Source: Olsenella sp. An188
GTDB taxonomy: Bacteria > Actinomycetota > Coriobacteriia > Coriobacteriales > Atopobiaceae
DNA length: 64,000 nt
NCBI RefSeq assembly: GCF_002160255.1
Contig: NZ_NFKF01000006.1
Location: 1-64,000, forward strand
Direction of reading: 5' to 3'
How positions within the stretch are numbered: position 1 is the stretch's first letter; every line of letters begins with the position of its first letter. Below the pieces are notes generated by a model, which worked only from the letters and a program-made list of their open reading frames with translations, was not told where the DNA came from and did no database searches. Of this stretch, positions 22,132 through 29,462 are shown one piece after another. A program made the position numbers and the translations under genes.

Positions 22132-22680
22132 ATCCTCTCCTTTTACCGGTTCGCCGAGGGCCCCCATGGCCTCGGCCAGCTCTCACTCACAAGGCGCATG
22201 ACTGAGAATGGGCATGTGCCCACACATCTCACAGTGTACCCCCGAGCCGCCACTCGCCATCCGACATTCCGCAACCGGAACAGTTTGTCGGTGAAAGCCG
22301 CCGCAGGTGGAATGCCTCGTTTACGCTAGGAATTAGCGGGCGGGGGCGGAGCGTGCTGGCAGGCCGCATCGGGCCCGCGGGGCCCGCACTTCCGCCCCGC
22401 ACTTCTGCACCGCACTCCTGCCCCGTATTCGCGAGTGCGGGCTCGGGGCGGCCCCAATCCCGCACTCCCGCGCATACGCTGAGAAGAACCCCGCACTCCC
22501 ACACGCCATCGGCCCGTACGGCCCGCACTTCTACCCCGCACTCGCGAGTGCGGGCCCGGCGCACGCGGCGGCGCGCCCGCCCTTCTCGCCGGGCGTCCAA
22601 GACGCGCGGTTTTGGCGTGGGTCCGAGCGCGACGGGAGGCACGGTGATAGAATCAGCGGGTGCACGCGACGGGAGGTGGC
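22132..22680. other. 549-bp non-coding region between nifJ and the C39 gene
   Basis: Divergent region. Near nifJ, AGTGTA at 22233-22238 gives a TACACT -10 on the minus strand, with a perfect palindrome GGGCATGTGCCC just downstream of it. The centre holds the 13-bp CCCGCACT array (22383-22554). Near the C39 gene, a TAGAAT -10 lies at about 22647. I see no protein gene or known RNA family. Confidence 0.55.
22383..22554. repeat. 13-bp CCCGCACT repeat array with two hairpin caps
   Basis: Block A is 22383, 22396, 22409 and 22422, exactly 13 bp apart (CCCGCACTTCYGC-like), ending in CGCGAGTGCGGG at 22441. Two single copies lie at 22459 and 22490. Block B is 22522 and 22535, again 13 bp apart, ending in the perfect 20-bp palindrome CCCGCACTCGCGAGTGCGGG (22535-22554). 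In block A the last unit is CCCGTATT, which still pairs with AGTGCGGG in RNA through G-U pairs. A copy of GAGAAGAACC lies at 22481-22490. Confidence 0.8.
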
Positions 22681-23493
22681 ATGGACAGCCAGACGCACGG
22701 GAAGGGTTCCACCCAGGCGCGGCTCGGCGGGCTTCTTGCCGGCCGGGGCGCGGTCGTGGCCGTTGCCGTCCTGGCCGTGCTGGTCATCGTACTGGTTGCG
22801 GCGGTCCTGCCCGCGGCGTGCTCGCCTGCCGAGAAGGACGGCGGCACCGTGCCCGTCACGCAGAACGGCAATGTGATCAGCCCCGACGAGGGCGACGTCG
22901 CGGCCGAGAACGGCACCGACGCAGAGACCGACACGACCGACCCCGCGTCCGACAGCGCCGCGGAAGAGACCGCCACGAGCACCCCGCGCGAGCTCTGGGC
23001 AAAGGGCACCATGCCCTACCTCTACCAGATCGATCCGCAGTGGTCCGACGCCAGCTACTCCGGGGGCACCCTCGCCGAGCAGGGCTGCGGCCCCACGGCG
23101 CTGTGCATGGTCTACATCTACCTCACGGGCGACACGAGCTACGACCCGGCCGGCATGGCAGACTTTGCCACCCAGAACGGCTACGCCACCGAGGGCAACG
23201 GAAGCTCCTGGGCCCTCATGACCGACGGGGCCGCCCAGCTGGGCGTCTACGGGCAGTCGATCGTGGCCACGGCCGACGCGCTGCGCTACGAGCTGGAGTC
23301 CGGCCGCCCGGTCATCTGCATCATGAACCCCGGGACGTTCACCGAGGTGGGCCACTACATCGTGCTCGAGCGCATGACCGAGGACGGCAAGGTGGTCGTC
23401 CACGACTCCAACAGCGTCGGGCGCAGCATGCGCACCTGGGACCTCGACCTCATCTGCTCGGAGGCGGCGGGCGCCTGGAGCTTCTCGGCCTAA
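22681..23493 (+). CDS. Membrane-anchored C39-like cysteine peptidase
   Basis: A 270-residue protein with a short basic N-terminus, one transmembrane segment (about residues 22-47), a low-complexity Asp/Thr/Glu linker (50-110), then a papain-like C39_2-type domain. The probable nucleophile is the Cys of EQGCGPTALCMV and the His is in EVGHYIVLERM. Family members are extracellular peptidases or amidases of unknown substrate. GGGAGG is spaced correctly for the ATG at 22681; an ATG seven codons upstream lacks one. It is convergent with the next gene. Confidence 0.72.
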   Translation: MDSQTHGKGSTQARLGGLLAGRGAVVAVAVLAVLVIVLVAAVLPAACSPAEKDGGTVPVTQNGNVISPDEGDVAAENGTDAETDTTDPASDSAAEETATSTPRELWAKGTMPYLYQIDPQWSDASYSGGTLAEQGCGPTALCMVYIYLTGDTSYDPAGMADFATQNGYATEGNGSSWALMTDGAAQLGVYGQSIVATADALRYELESGRPVICIMNPGTFTEVGHYIVLERMTEDGKVVVHDSNSVGRSMRTWDLDLICSEAAGAWSFSA

Positions 23494-23517
23494 GGGACGG
23501 CGGGCGGCCCGGGATCG

Positions 23518-24186
23518 CTACTTCCCGCGACGCCCCTCGAGCAGCTTCTCGTAGCCCTTCGCGAGCCTGAGCGAGCGGGTGCCGGCAAGGCCGTCCGCGG
23601 GGACCACGCCATGCTCGTCGGAGACGAGAAACGCCTCGTCGGGGCGCAGGGCGCCCGAGAGGACGGACCGGACGAGACCGGGATCGTAGCGCACGGGGAT
23701 GCCCACGGTCCGGGCCAGGTCGAGCGCGAGGGAGGTCGCCCCGGAGGGGGTGGAGTCCGCATCGGCGCCGACAACCAGGGCCTCGTCGCACGACGCCCAG
23801 AGCGTCTCGGGCGCAACGCCGCTCTCCAGGGCCTCGCGCGCCGCCTGGTCCGCGCGACGCGCGAGCTCCTCGAGCGAGGTCGGGGCGAGGGGCTCGTAGG
23901 GGCCGACGGTCATGGCCGCCTGGCCGCGCTCGTCCACGATCGTCATGAGCACGCCGTCCGGGTGCCGCGCCGCCCCGTCCTCGAGCGTCCACTCTATGTG
24001 CTGCTTCGCCCAGGCGACGAGCTGCGGGGAGACCCGGACGCCCCCCACGCTGCGGCGCGCCAGCGCGCGCAGGTGGCGGTTCTCAAGCGGAAGGGCCCGG
24101 TCGGCGATGCGCCAGCGGCAGACGATGGCGGGGCGCCCCAGCGTGAAGCGGCCCGTCTCCGCCCGCAGGTTCTTCTCGTCTCGCAT
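23518..24186 (-). CDS. Hypothetical protein
   Basis: Not recognised with confidence. The 222-residue soluble protein has an Arg/Leu-rich N-terminal half, a central TIVDERGQAAMTVGPYEPL segment and a C-terminal LVSDEHGVVPADGLAGTRSLRLAKGYEKLL. These faintly recall a class IV aminotransferase fold (DEHG then a GTxxxx loop), but the signature lysine is not evident. The ATG follows GAGGGGAGGAAG. The first codons (DEKNL) encode one copy of the CGAGAAGAACC word. It lies downstream of purH with a terminator between. Confidence 0.55.
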   Translation of the reverse strand: MRDEKNLRAETGRFTLGRPAIVCRWRIADRALPLENRHLRALARRSVGGVRVSPQLVAWAKQHIEWTLEDGAARHPDGVLMTIVDERGQAAMTVGPYEPLAPTSLEELARRADQAAREALESGVAPETLWASCDEALVVGADADSTPSGATSLALDLARTVGIPVRYDPGLVRSVLSGALRPDEAFLVSDEHGVVPADGLAGTRSLRLAKGYEKLLEGRRGK

Positions 24187-24229
24187 GCTTCCTCCCCTCG
24201 CCGGCCCGCGTCAGTACGGACCGCCCCGT

Positions 24230-24268
24230 AAGAACTCGGTCGCCGGGCTCGGGGCCCGACGACCGAGT
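24230..24268 (-). terminator. Terminator of purH
   Basis: ACTCGGTCG (24234-24242) pairs with CGACCGAGT (24260-24268), with a further GGGC/GCCC stem inside. On the minus strand the stem is followed by TCTTACG. A CGAGTGCGGG word overlaps it at 24264-24273. Confidence 0.7.
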
Positions 24269-24296
24269 GCGGGAATCGACCGAGCTTCCCGTGCGC

Positions 24297-25931
24297 CTAG
24301 TGGCGGAAGTGGCGCGCGCCGGTGAAGACCATCGCGATGCCGTGCTCGTTGCAGGCCTCGATGGACTCGTCGTCGCGCTTGGAGCCGCCGGGCTGGATGA
24401 TGCAGGTCACGCCGTGCTCGGCGAGCACGTCCACGTTGTCGCGGAACGGGAAGAAGGCGTCGGACGCGCAGGCGTAGCCGCCCTTCTCGACGCCCATGCG
24501 CTCGCAGGCCTCGTCGGCGCGCTGGCAGGCGAGAAGCGCGGAGTCAACGCGGTTGGGCTGGCCGGGGCCCATGCCGATGCCGGCCTTGCCCTTGGAGACG
24601 AGGATGGCGTTGGACTTCACGCCCTTGCAGACGCGCCACGCAAACATGAGCTCGTCCATCTCCTCGGGCGTGGGCTTGCGCTCGGTCGGGCAGGTGAAGG
24701 TCTCGGGGTCCTCGGAGACCGTGTCCACGCACTGCACGAGCACGCCGCCGTCGACGGAGCGCAGCTCGAGGCGAGCGTGGCCCTCGGCGCCGCCGGTGGC
24801 AAGCACGCGCAGGTTGGGGCGCTTGGCCATGCGCTCGAGCGCCTCGGGCGTGTAGCTCGGGGCGATGATGACCTCCACGAACTGGCCGTTCTCGTCGAAG
24901 GCGTGCTCGACCAGCTCAAAGGGGACCTCGCGGTTGCAGGCGATGATGCCGCCGAAGGCGCTCTTGGGGTCGCACGCGAAGGCGCGGTCGTAGGCGCACG
25001 TAACGTCGTCGGCAACGGCGGAGCCGCAGGGGTTCTGGTGCTTGAGGATCACGCAGGCCGGGCCGTCGAACTCGCGCACGAGGTTCCAGGCGGCGTCGGC
25101 GTCGAGGTAGTTGTTGTAGGAGAGCGGCTTGCCCTGGATCTGCTCGGCGCCCACGAGCGGGTTGGCGGAGGAGCCCAGGTCGGCGAAGTCGTCGGCAAAG
25201 CGGTAGACCGCGGCGCTCTGCTGGGGGTTCTCGCCGTAGCGAAGGTCGTCGACCTTCTCGAGGTAGAGGCCGAACTCGTCGGGCGTGGGGGAGGCCTCGT
25301 CGTCGGCCTCGGCGTCGGCGAACTCCTCGTCGTAGCGGTCCGCGAGCCAGTTTGCGATGGCCATGTCGTAGCAGGCGGTGGTCTCGTAGACCTTGAGCTG
25401 CAGGTAGCGACGCAGCTCGAGCGTGGTGCAGCCGTCCATGGCACGCATGGTGTCGAGGACCTCGTCGTAGTCGTCCGGGTCTGAGACCACGGTCACGGAG
25501 TCGGCGTTCTTGGCGGCGGAGCGCAGCATGGAGGGGCCGCCGATGTCAATGTGCTCGATGGCGTCCGCGAAGGTGACCTCGGGGTTGGCCACGGTCTTCT
25601 CGAACTCGTAGAGGTTCACGCAGACGAGGTCGATCATGCCAATCCCGTGCGCCTCGGCCTCGGCCATGTGCTCCGGGTTGTCGCGCCGGGCGAGCAGGCC
25701 GCCGTGGACCTTGGGGTGCAGCGTCTTGACGCGGCCGTCCATCATCTCGGGAAAGCCCGTGTACTGCTCGATCGGGACCACGCGCACGCCAGCCTCCTCG
25801 AGCACGCGGGCCGTCCCGCCGGTGGAAATCACCTCGACGCCGAACTCGTCCTCGAGCGCCTTGACGAAGTCGACCACGCCCGTCTTGTCCGTAACCGAGA
25901 CGAGCGCGCGCCTGATGGGAGTATCTGCCAT
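24297..25931 (-). CDS. purH: Bifunctional AICAR formyltransferase/IMP cyclohydrolase
   Basis: Catalyses the last two steps of de novo IMP synthesis. The 544-residue protein has the N-terminal IMP cyclohydrolase domain ([45 protein letters not shown]) and the C-terminal transformylase domain with [22 protein letters not shown] and [14 protein letters not shown]. The ATG follows GGAGGGG. It is divergent from an acetyltransferase gene, with a palindrome between them. Confidence 0.96.
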   Translation of the reverse strand: MADTPIRRALVSVTDKTGVVDFVKALEDEFGVEVISTGGTARVLEEAGVRVVPIEQYTGFPEMMDGRVKTLHPKVHGGLLARRDNPEHMAEAEAHGIGMIDLVCVNLYEFEKTVANPEVTFADAIEHIDIGGPSMLRSAAKNADSVTVVSDPDDYDEVLDTMRAMDGCTTLELRRYLQLKVYETTACYDMAIANWLADRYDEEFADAEADDEASPTPDEFGLYLEKVDDLRYGENPQQSAAVYRFADDFADLGSSANPLVGAEQIQGKPLSYNNYLDADAAWNLVREFDGPACVILKHQNPCGSAVADDVTCAYDRAFACDPKSAFGGIIACNREVPFELVEHAFDENGQFVEVIIAPSYTPEALERMAKRPNLRVLATGGAEGHARLELRSVDGGVLVQCVDTVSEDPETFTCPTERKPTPEEMDELMFAWRVCKGVKSNAILVSKGKAGIGMGPGQPNRVDSALLACQRADEACERMGVEKGGYACASDAFFPFRDNVDVLAEHGVTCIIQPGGSKRDDESIEACNEHGIAMVFTGARHFRH

Positions 25932-25961
25932 GTAAGCCCCTCCTTGGAAATAGCGACCGCT

Positions 25962-25990
25962 TGCGGTACCGTCTCCTTAACGATACCGCA
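25962..25990. promoter_or_regulatory. Interrupted palindrome between purH and the acetyltransferase
   Basis: TGCGGTACCGT (25962-25972) and ACGATACCGCA (25980-25990) are complementary except at one position, separated by 7 bp. It sits between the divergent starts, where an operator for either gene would be expected. It could also form a hairpin in the acetyltransferase mRNA. Confidence 0.5.
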
Positions 25991-26003
25991 GCGAGGAGGC
26001 AAC

Positions 26004-26657
26004 ATGTCACAGAACGCGGCCCAACTCGTCCTGAGGCCCTTCGAGGAGCGGGACTTCTACCCCCTTGCGGGCCTCATGGCCAAGACCTGGCTCCCCGACT
26101 TCCCGGGCTACCCCGGCGAGCTGGCCGCCACGGTGGAACTCTGTGACTACCTGGCGCAGACCACCTGGTCGCTCGTCGCCGAGCGCGGGGGCACGCTGCT
26201 TGGCGCCATCCTGCTGGGCGAGAAGGACCGCGAGGTCGCGGATGCCGACGAGTGGCGCAGGCGCGGTGCGGAGGCGGAGCGCGAGGCCGCGGGCAACCCG
26301 GACGCCACGCGGGCCATGGACCTGGAGATGGCCGGGGTCGTGGAGGAGGCCGGGCTCGCACACGAGTACGAGCTGACGGGCGCGGCGGAGGTTGCCTGCG
26401 TAGTCAAACTGCTCATCGTGTCGCCGGAGGCGCGCGGGCTGGGACTGGGGCGGCGCCTGTTCGACGCCGTGCGCTCCTACCTGCGCGAGCGCGGCGCGGC
26501 TGGCTACCACCTGCTCACCGACGACTCCTGCGACGTCTCCTTCTACGAGCACATGGGCCTCGCGAGGGCCATGGACCGCAAGTCCGAGGTGGCCTGGCCC
26601 GGCGGCGATCCCGCCACGGACGACTTCCACGTCTACGTCTACAGCGAGCGCCTGTAG
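26004..26657 (+). CDS. GNAT-family N-acetyltransferase
   Basis: A 217-residue acetyl-CoA-dependent acyltransferase. The cofactor-binding motif A is VVKLLIVSPEARGLGLGRRLFDAV, and the C-terminal DDSCDVSFYEHMGLARAM matches the fold's strand 6-7 region. An acidic/Arg-rich insertion (about residues 75-115) separates the first sheet from motif A. GAGGAGG precedes the ATG. The substrate cannot be inferred. gluQ begins 45 bp downstream. Confidence 0.82.
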   Translation: MSQNAAQLVLRPFEERDFYPLAGLMAKTWLPDFPGYPGELAATVELCDYLAQTTWSLVAERGGTLLGAILLGEKDREVADADEWRRRGAEAEREAAGNPDATRAMDLEMAGVVEEAGLAHEYELTGAAEVACVVKLLIVSPEARGLGLGRRLFDAVRSYLRERGAAGYHLLTDDSCDVSFYEHMGLARAMDRKSEVAWPGGDPATDDFHVYVYSERL

Positions 26658-26702
26658 CGCGGCGGGCGGCGAGAAGAGCGCGTGCAGGAGGGCCGACGCC
26701 TC

Positions 26703-27671
26703 ATGGTCGAGAAGAACCCCCGGGTGAGGGGGCGCTTTGCGCCCACGCCGTCTGGGCGCATGCACCTGGGCAACGTCTTCTCGGCGCTCGTGGCCTGGCT
26801 CTCCGCGCGGGCCGCGGGCGGAACCGTGGTGCTGCGCATCGAGGACCTCGACCCGCGCGCGCAGAGTCGCGAGCGCGCCGACACCCTGATGGGAGACCTC
26901 GAGTGGCTCGGCCTCACCTGGGACGAGGGACCCTTCTTCCAGAGCGAGCGCGCGGGCGTCTACCAGGAGGCGCTTGACCGGCTTGCCGGGGCCGGGCTCA
27001 CCTACCCCTGCTTCTGCTCGCGTGCCGAGCTGCACGCCGCCACGGCGCCGCACGCCTCCGACGGCACGCCCGTCTACGCGGGGACGTGCCGGGACCTCTC
27101 GGCAGACGAGGTCGTGCGGCGCTCCGCGGAGCGGCCGCCCGCCACGCGCCTGCGCGTGCCCGAGGCCGACGACCCGGCCGGGACCGTCGAGTTCCGCGAC
27201 CTCGCCTACGGGCCGCGCCGCGAGGTGCTTGCGCGCGAGTGCGGCGACTTCCTCGTGCGCCGCAGCGACGGCGTCGTTGCCTACCAGCTCGCAGTGGTGG
27301 TCGACGACGCCCTCATGGGCGTCACCCAGGTCGTGCGCGGGCGCGACCTGCTCGGCTCCTGCGCGCGACAGATCTACCTCGGCCGCCTCCTGGGCCACCC
27401 CGCCCCGCAGTACGGACACGTCCCCCTGCTCGTCGCCCCGGACGGACGGCGCCTCTCCAAGCGCGACCGCGACCTCGACCTCGGCGTCCTGCGCGAGCGC
27501 GGCGTGGCGCCGGAGCGCATCGTCGGTGCGCTGGCAGCCGCGGCCGGCCTCGTGGACGGCGGTACCGGCCTCACGCCCACCGAGCTCGTGGCGTCCTTCT
27601 CGTGGGAGAGGATCGCCGCACACCGCGATGACGTCGTCGTGGACGAGGCTTTTCTCGCCCGCCTGGGATAG
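26703..27671 (+). CDS. gluQ: Glutamyl-Q tRNA(Asp) synthetase
   Basis: Activates glutamate and attaches it to queuosine-34 of tRNA(Asp). The 322-residue protein has only the catalytic core of glutamyl-tRNA synthetase and lacks the anticodon-binding domain, as GluQRS does. Motifs: RFAPTPSGRMHLGN (HIGH type), RIEDLDPRAQSR, a zinc site CFC with a later YAGTC, and LSKRDRDLDLG (KMSKS type). I chose the ATG at 26703, preceded by AGGAGGG; a GTG at 26682 is possible. Queuosine modification also fits queT in this window. Confidence 0.85.
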   Translation: MVEKNPRVRGRFAPTPSGRMHLGNVFSALVAWLSARAAGGTVVLRIEDLDPRAQSRERADTLMGDLEWLGLTWDEGPFFQSERAGVYQEALDRLAGAGLTYPCFCSRAELHAATAPHASDGTPVYAGTCRDLSADEVVRRSAERPPATRLRVPEADDPAGTVEFRDLAYGPRREVLARECGDFLVRRSDGVVAYQLAVVVDDALMGVTQVVRGRDLLGSCARQIYLGRLLGHPAPQYGHVPLLVAPDGRRLSKRDRDLDLGVLRERGVAPERIVGALAAAAGLVDGGTGLTPTELVASFSWERIAAHRDDVVVDEAFLARLG

Positions 27672-27717
27672 GGACGCACCATCGCAGCGTCCGACGGGCG
27701 GATTTTCCGACAAGACG

Positions 27718-27746
27718 TTGTGAGTTGGCCCGTTGTGGGGTATGAT
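27718..27746 (+). promoter_or_regulatory. Sigma-70-type promoter of tRNA-Ser
   Basis: TTGTGA (27718-27723), 17-bp spacer, TATGAT (27741-27746), 16 bp before the tRNA 5' end. Confidence 0.8.
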
Positions 27747-27762
27747 GCTCAGGCACCTACTT

Positions 27763-27854
27763 GGAGAGCTGACCGAGAGGCCGAAGGTGCTCGCCTGCTA
27801 AGCGAGTATAGGATGCAAATCCTATCTGGGGTTCGAATCCCCAGCTCTCCGCCA
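27763..27854 (+). tRNA. tRNA-Ser (GCT)
   Basis: A 92-nt class II tRNA with long variable arm, acceptor GGAGAGC pairing with GCTCTCC, encoded CCA end, T-arm GGTTCGAATCC and anticodon loop CTGCTAA (anticodon GCT, reading AGC/AGT). Confidence 0.96.
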
Positions 27855-27864
27855 GACTGTGAGG

Positions 27865-27899
27865 GACCCGTCGCGCCACCGCGCGGCGGGTCTTTTTTT
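27865..27899 (+). terminator. Terminator of tRNA-Ser
   Basis: GACCCGTCGCGC pairs with GCGCGGCGGGTC (one G-T pair) around loop CACC, followed by seven Ts. Confidence 0.92.
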
Positions 27900-27961
27900 G
27901 ATTGCATGACCCCCTCTGACCAGCACCTCCTCACCTTCTCCAACTTTTTTCTCCCTGAGGC

Positions 27962-27990
27962 TTGACGGCAGTGGGCACACGTGGCAATAT
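27962..27990 (+). promoter_or_regulatory. Promoter of tRNA-Arg (ACG)
   Basis: TTGACG (27962-27967), 17-bp spacer, CAATAT (27985-27990), 12 bp before the tRNA. Confidence 0.7.
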
Positions 27991-28002
27991 ATCCAACTGC
28001 AC

Positions 28003-28079
28003 GCGGCGTTACCTCAGCTGGATAGAGGACCTGACTACGAATCAGGGCGTCATAGGTTCGAATCCTATACGCCGCACCA
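28003..28079 (+). tRNA. tRNA-Arg (ACG)
   Basis: A 77-nt cloverleaf with acceptor GCGGCGT/ACGCCGC, encoded CCA, T-loop GGTTCGAATCC and anticodon loop CTACGAA (ACG; A34 presumably becomes inosine). Confidence 0.96.
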
Positions 28080-28088
28080 CGCAAAGTA

Positions 28089-28119
28089 CGGGAGGCTTCT
28101 TCGGAAGCCTCCCGTTTTG
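28089..28119 (+). terminator. Terminator of tRNA-Arg (ACG)
   Basis: Perfect 11-bp stem CGGGAGGCTTC/GAAGCCTCCCG with a TTCG tetraloop, followed by TTTTGC. Confidence 0.92.
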
Positions 28120-28153
28120 CTATGCGCGGACGGCGCGGGCCGCCCGACGGAAC

Positions 28154-28864
28154 CTACACCTCGAGGTAGTCCGTCCCCGCCTCCTCCATGAGCGCGCGCA
28201 GCTCCTCGATCACCGTGACGCTTCTCGTTGCGCCAACGCGCGTCGCCCCGGCGCCGACCATGGACAGGAACGTCTGGGCCGAGCGGATGCGGCCGGCCGC
28301 CTTCACGCCGACCCGCGCGTCGACGCGGCCCCGCATGAGGCGCACGTCCTCCACGGTTGCCCCTCCGGTCGAGAAGCCCGTCGAGGTCTTCACGAAGTCG
28401 GGCAGCACCTCGCTCGCCACGTCACACAGGCGCAGCTTCTCCTCGTCCGTGAGCAGGCAGGTCTCGAAGATGACCTTGGAGGTTGCCCCGACCTCGCGGC
28501 AGGCGGCCACGACCTGCGCCATCTCCTCGGTGACGTAGTCCCAGTTGCCAGCCTTGACCTCGGTGAGGTTCACCACGTAGTCGATCTCGTTGGCACCCGC
28601 GCGGAGCGCGTCGCGCGTCTCGAACACCTTGGACGCAACAGATATCTGCCCCAGCGGAAAGCCGATCGCGGCGCCCACGTGAACGTCGGTCCCCGCGAGC
28701 AGCTCGGCGCAGAGCGCCGACTGGACCGGGTTTATCGCCACCATCCTAAAGTGGTAGCGCACCGCCTCGTCGCAGAGTCGCTCCATGTCCGCGCGCGTGG
28801 CGTCCGGCTGAAGGTTGGTGTGGTCGATGAGCTGGGCAAAGTTGTCAATCGTGTAGCGCCTCAT
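28154..28864 (-). CDS. deoC: DeoC-family aldolase, copy 1 (atypical phosphate site)
   Basis: A 236-residue TIM-barrel aldolase related to deoxyribose-phosphate aldolase, which splits 2-deoxyribose 5-phosphate to acetaldehyde and glyceraldehyde 3-phosphate. The Schiff-base Lys159 is in [19 protein letters not shown], with proton-relay Lys188 and Asp95 present. However, the usual GG after the second Lys is G191-R192 (KAAGRIRS), and the C-terminal GASS-type loop reads GATRS, so phosphate-binding glycine and serine positions are changed. It follows a small hypothetical gene behind SOS-like boxes. A second, canonical copy lies at 55807. Confidence 0.85.
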   Translation of the reverse strand: MRRYTIDNFAQLIDHTNLQPDATRADMERLCDEAVRYHFRMVAINPVQSALCAELLAGTDVHVGAAIGFPLGQISVASKVFETRDALRAGANEIDYVVNLTEVKAGNWDYVTEEMAQVVAACREVGATSKVIFETCLLTDEEKLRLCDVASEVLPDFVKTSTGFSTGGATVEDVRLMRGRVDARVGVKAAGRIRSAQTFLSMVGAGATRVGATRSVTVIEELRALMEEAGTDYLEV

Positions 28865-28896
28865 GGTGGCCCCTTCCCACGTGTCCTTACCCCATC

Positions 28897-29286
28897 CTAC
28901 TCGAGCGGGGCGCCCTCGCGCCCACCCTGGCCCGACCAGCCCGCCGGACGGAACTGAATCCCGCTCGAGGGGCCGATGCCGGTAAACGCATAGGGAACGC
29001 CCCGGGCGTCGCAGAGGTCCATGAGGTCCACCACGTCATGCCTCTCGCAGGAGAGGTATCCCCTCAGCGATCCGCCCTCCTGGACCGTCCCGAGTGCATC
29101 GAGCAGCGCCGGGACCGCCTCCCGGGCAAACGTCACCCGGAGGCTGCGCTGCTCGTCTCCGTACGCGACGAGCGTCGAGGGGCCGCTCAGGTCCTCCCTC
29201 ACGACGACGCACCCCTCCTCCTCGCCGATAAGAACCCTGCGCACGTCACCCGCTCGCTCGAAGTGTGCCACCTCAACCGTCTGCAT
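28897..29286 (-). CDS. Hypothetical protein behind SOS-like boxes
   Basis: Not recognised. The 129-residue soluble protein is probably beta-rich, with segments VRRVLIGEEEGCVVVRED and RSLRVTFAREAVPALLDALG, then HDVVDLMDLCDARGVPYAFTGIGPS and a Gly-rich tail. GGGAAGGGAGAGGGC precedes the ATG. It begins an operon with the atypical deoC 32 bp downstream. Its promoter contains two LexA-like boxes, the only visible clue to function. Confidence 0.6.
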   Translation of the reverse strand: MQTVEVAHFERAGDVRRVLIGEEEGCVVVREDLSGPSTLVAYGDEQRSLRVTFAREAVPALLDALGTVQEGGSLRGYLSCERHDVVDLMDLCDARGVPYAFTGIGPSSGIQFRPAGWSGQGGREGAPLE

Positions 29287-29319
29287 GCCCTCTCCCTTCC
29301 CTCGCTATCCGTTGGCACC

Positions 29320-29356
29320 AGTATACCAAACATATGTTCTTAAGAACGTGTGTTTG
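29320..29356 (-). promoter_or_regulatory. Promoter with two SOS (LexA) box-like sites
   Basis: TATACT on the minus strand (29320-29325) is the -10. Directly upstream are CAAACATATGTTCT (29327-29340) and AGAACGTGTGTTTG (29343-29356). Each agrees with the Gram-positive LexA consensus CGAACRNRYGTTYC at about 12 of 14 positions, and together they form one larger palindrome centred on GTTCTTAAGAAC. Their place in the spacer and -35 region fits repression. Confidence 0.65.
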
Positions 29357-29379
29357 TAATAGCTTTTGGGGGAGGCCCC

Positions 29380-29417
29380 ACAGAAGAGGCCGCCCGCGCC
29401 TTGGCGCGAGCGGCCTC
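29380..29417 (-). terminator. Terminator of serS
   Basis: GAGGCCGC and GCGCC arms pair with GGCGC and GCGGCCTC around a 2-nt apex, with small internal bulges. On the minus strand TTCTGTGG follows. A GGTTCTTCTCG copy lies between this stem and the serS stop (29439-29449). Confidence 0.7.
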
Positions 29418-29462
29418 CGCAAGGGGCTGCTTTCAGACGGTTCTTCTCGACGCGAGGTCGGA

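Noticed and set aside
26682-27671. Full-length or truncated glutamyl-tRNA synthetase, starting at GTG 26682
   Set aside because: The size and lack of an anticodon-binding domain are normal for GluQRS, and the ATG at 26703 has the better ribosome binding site.
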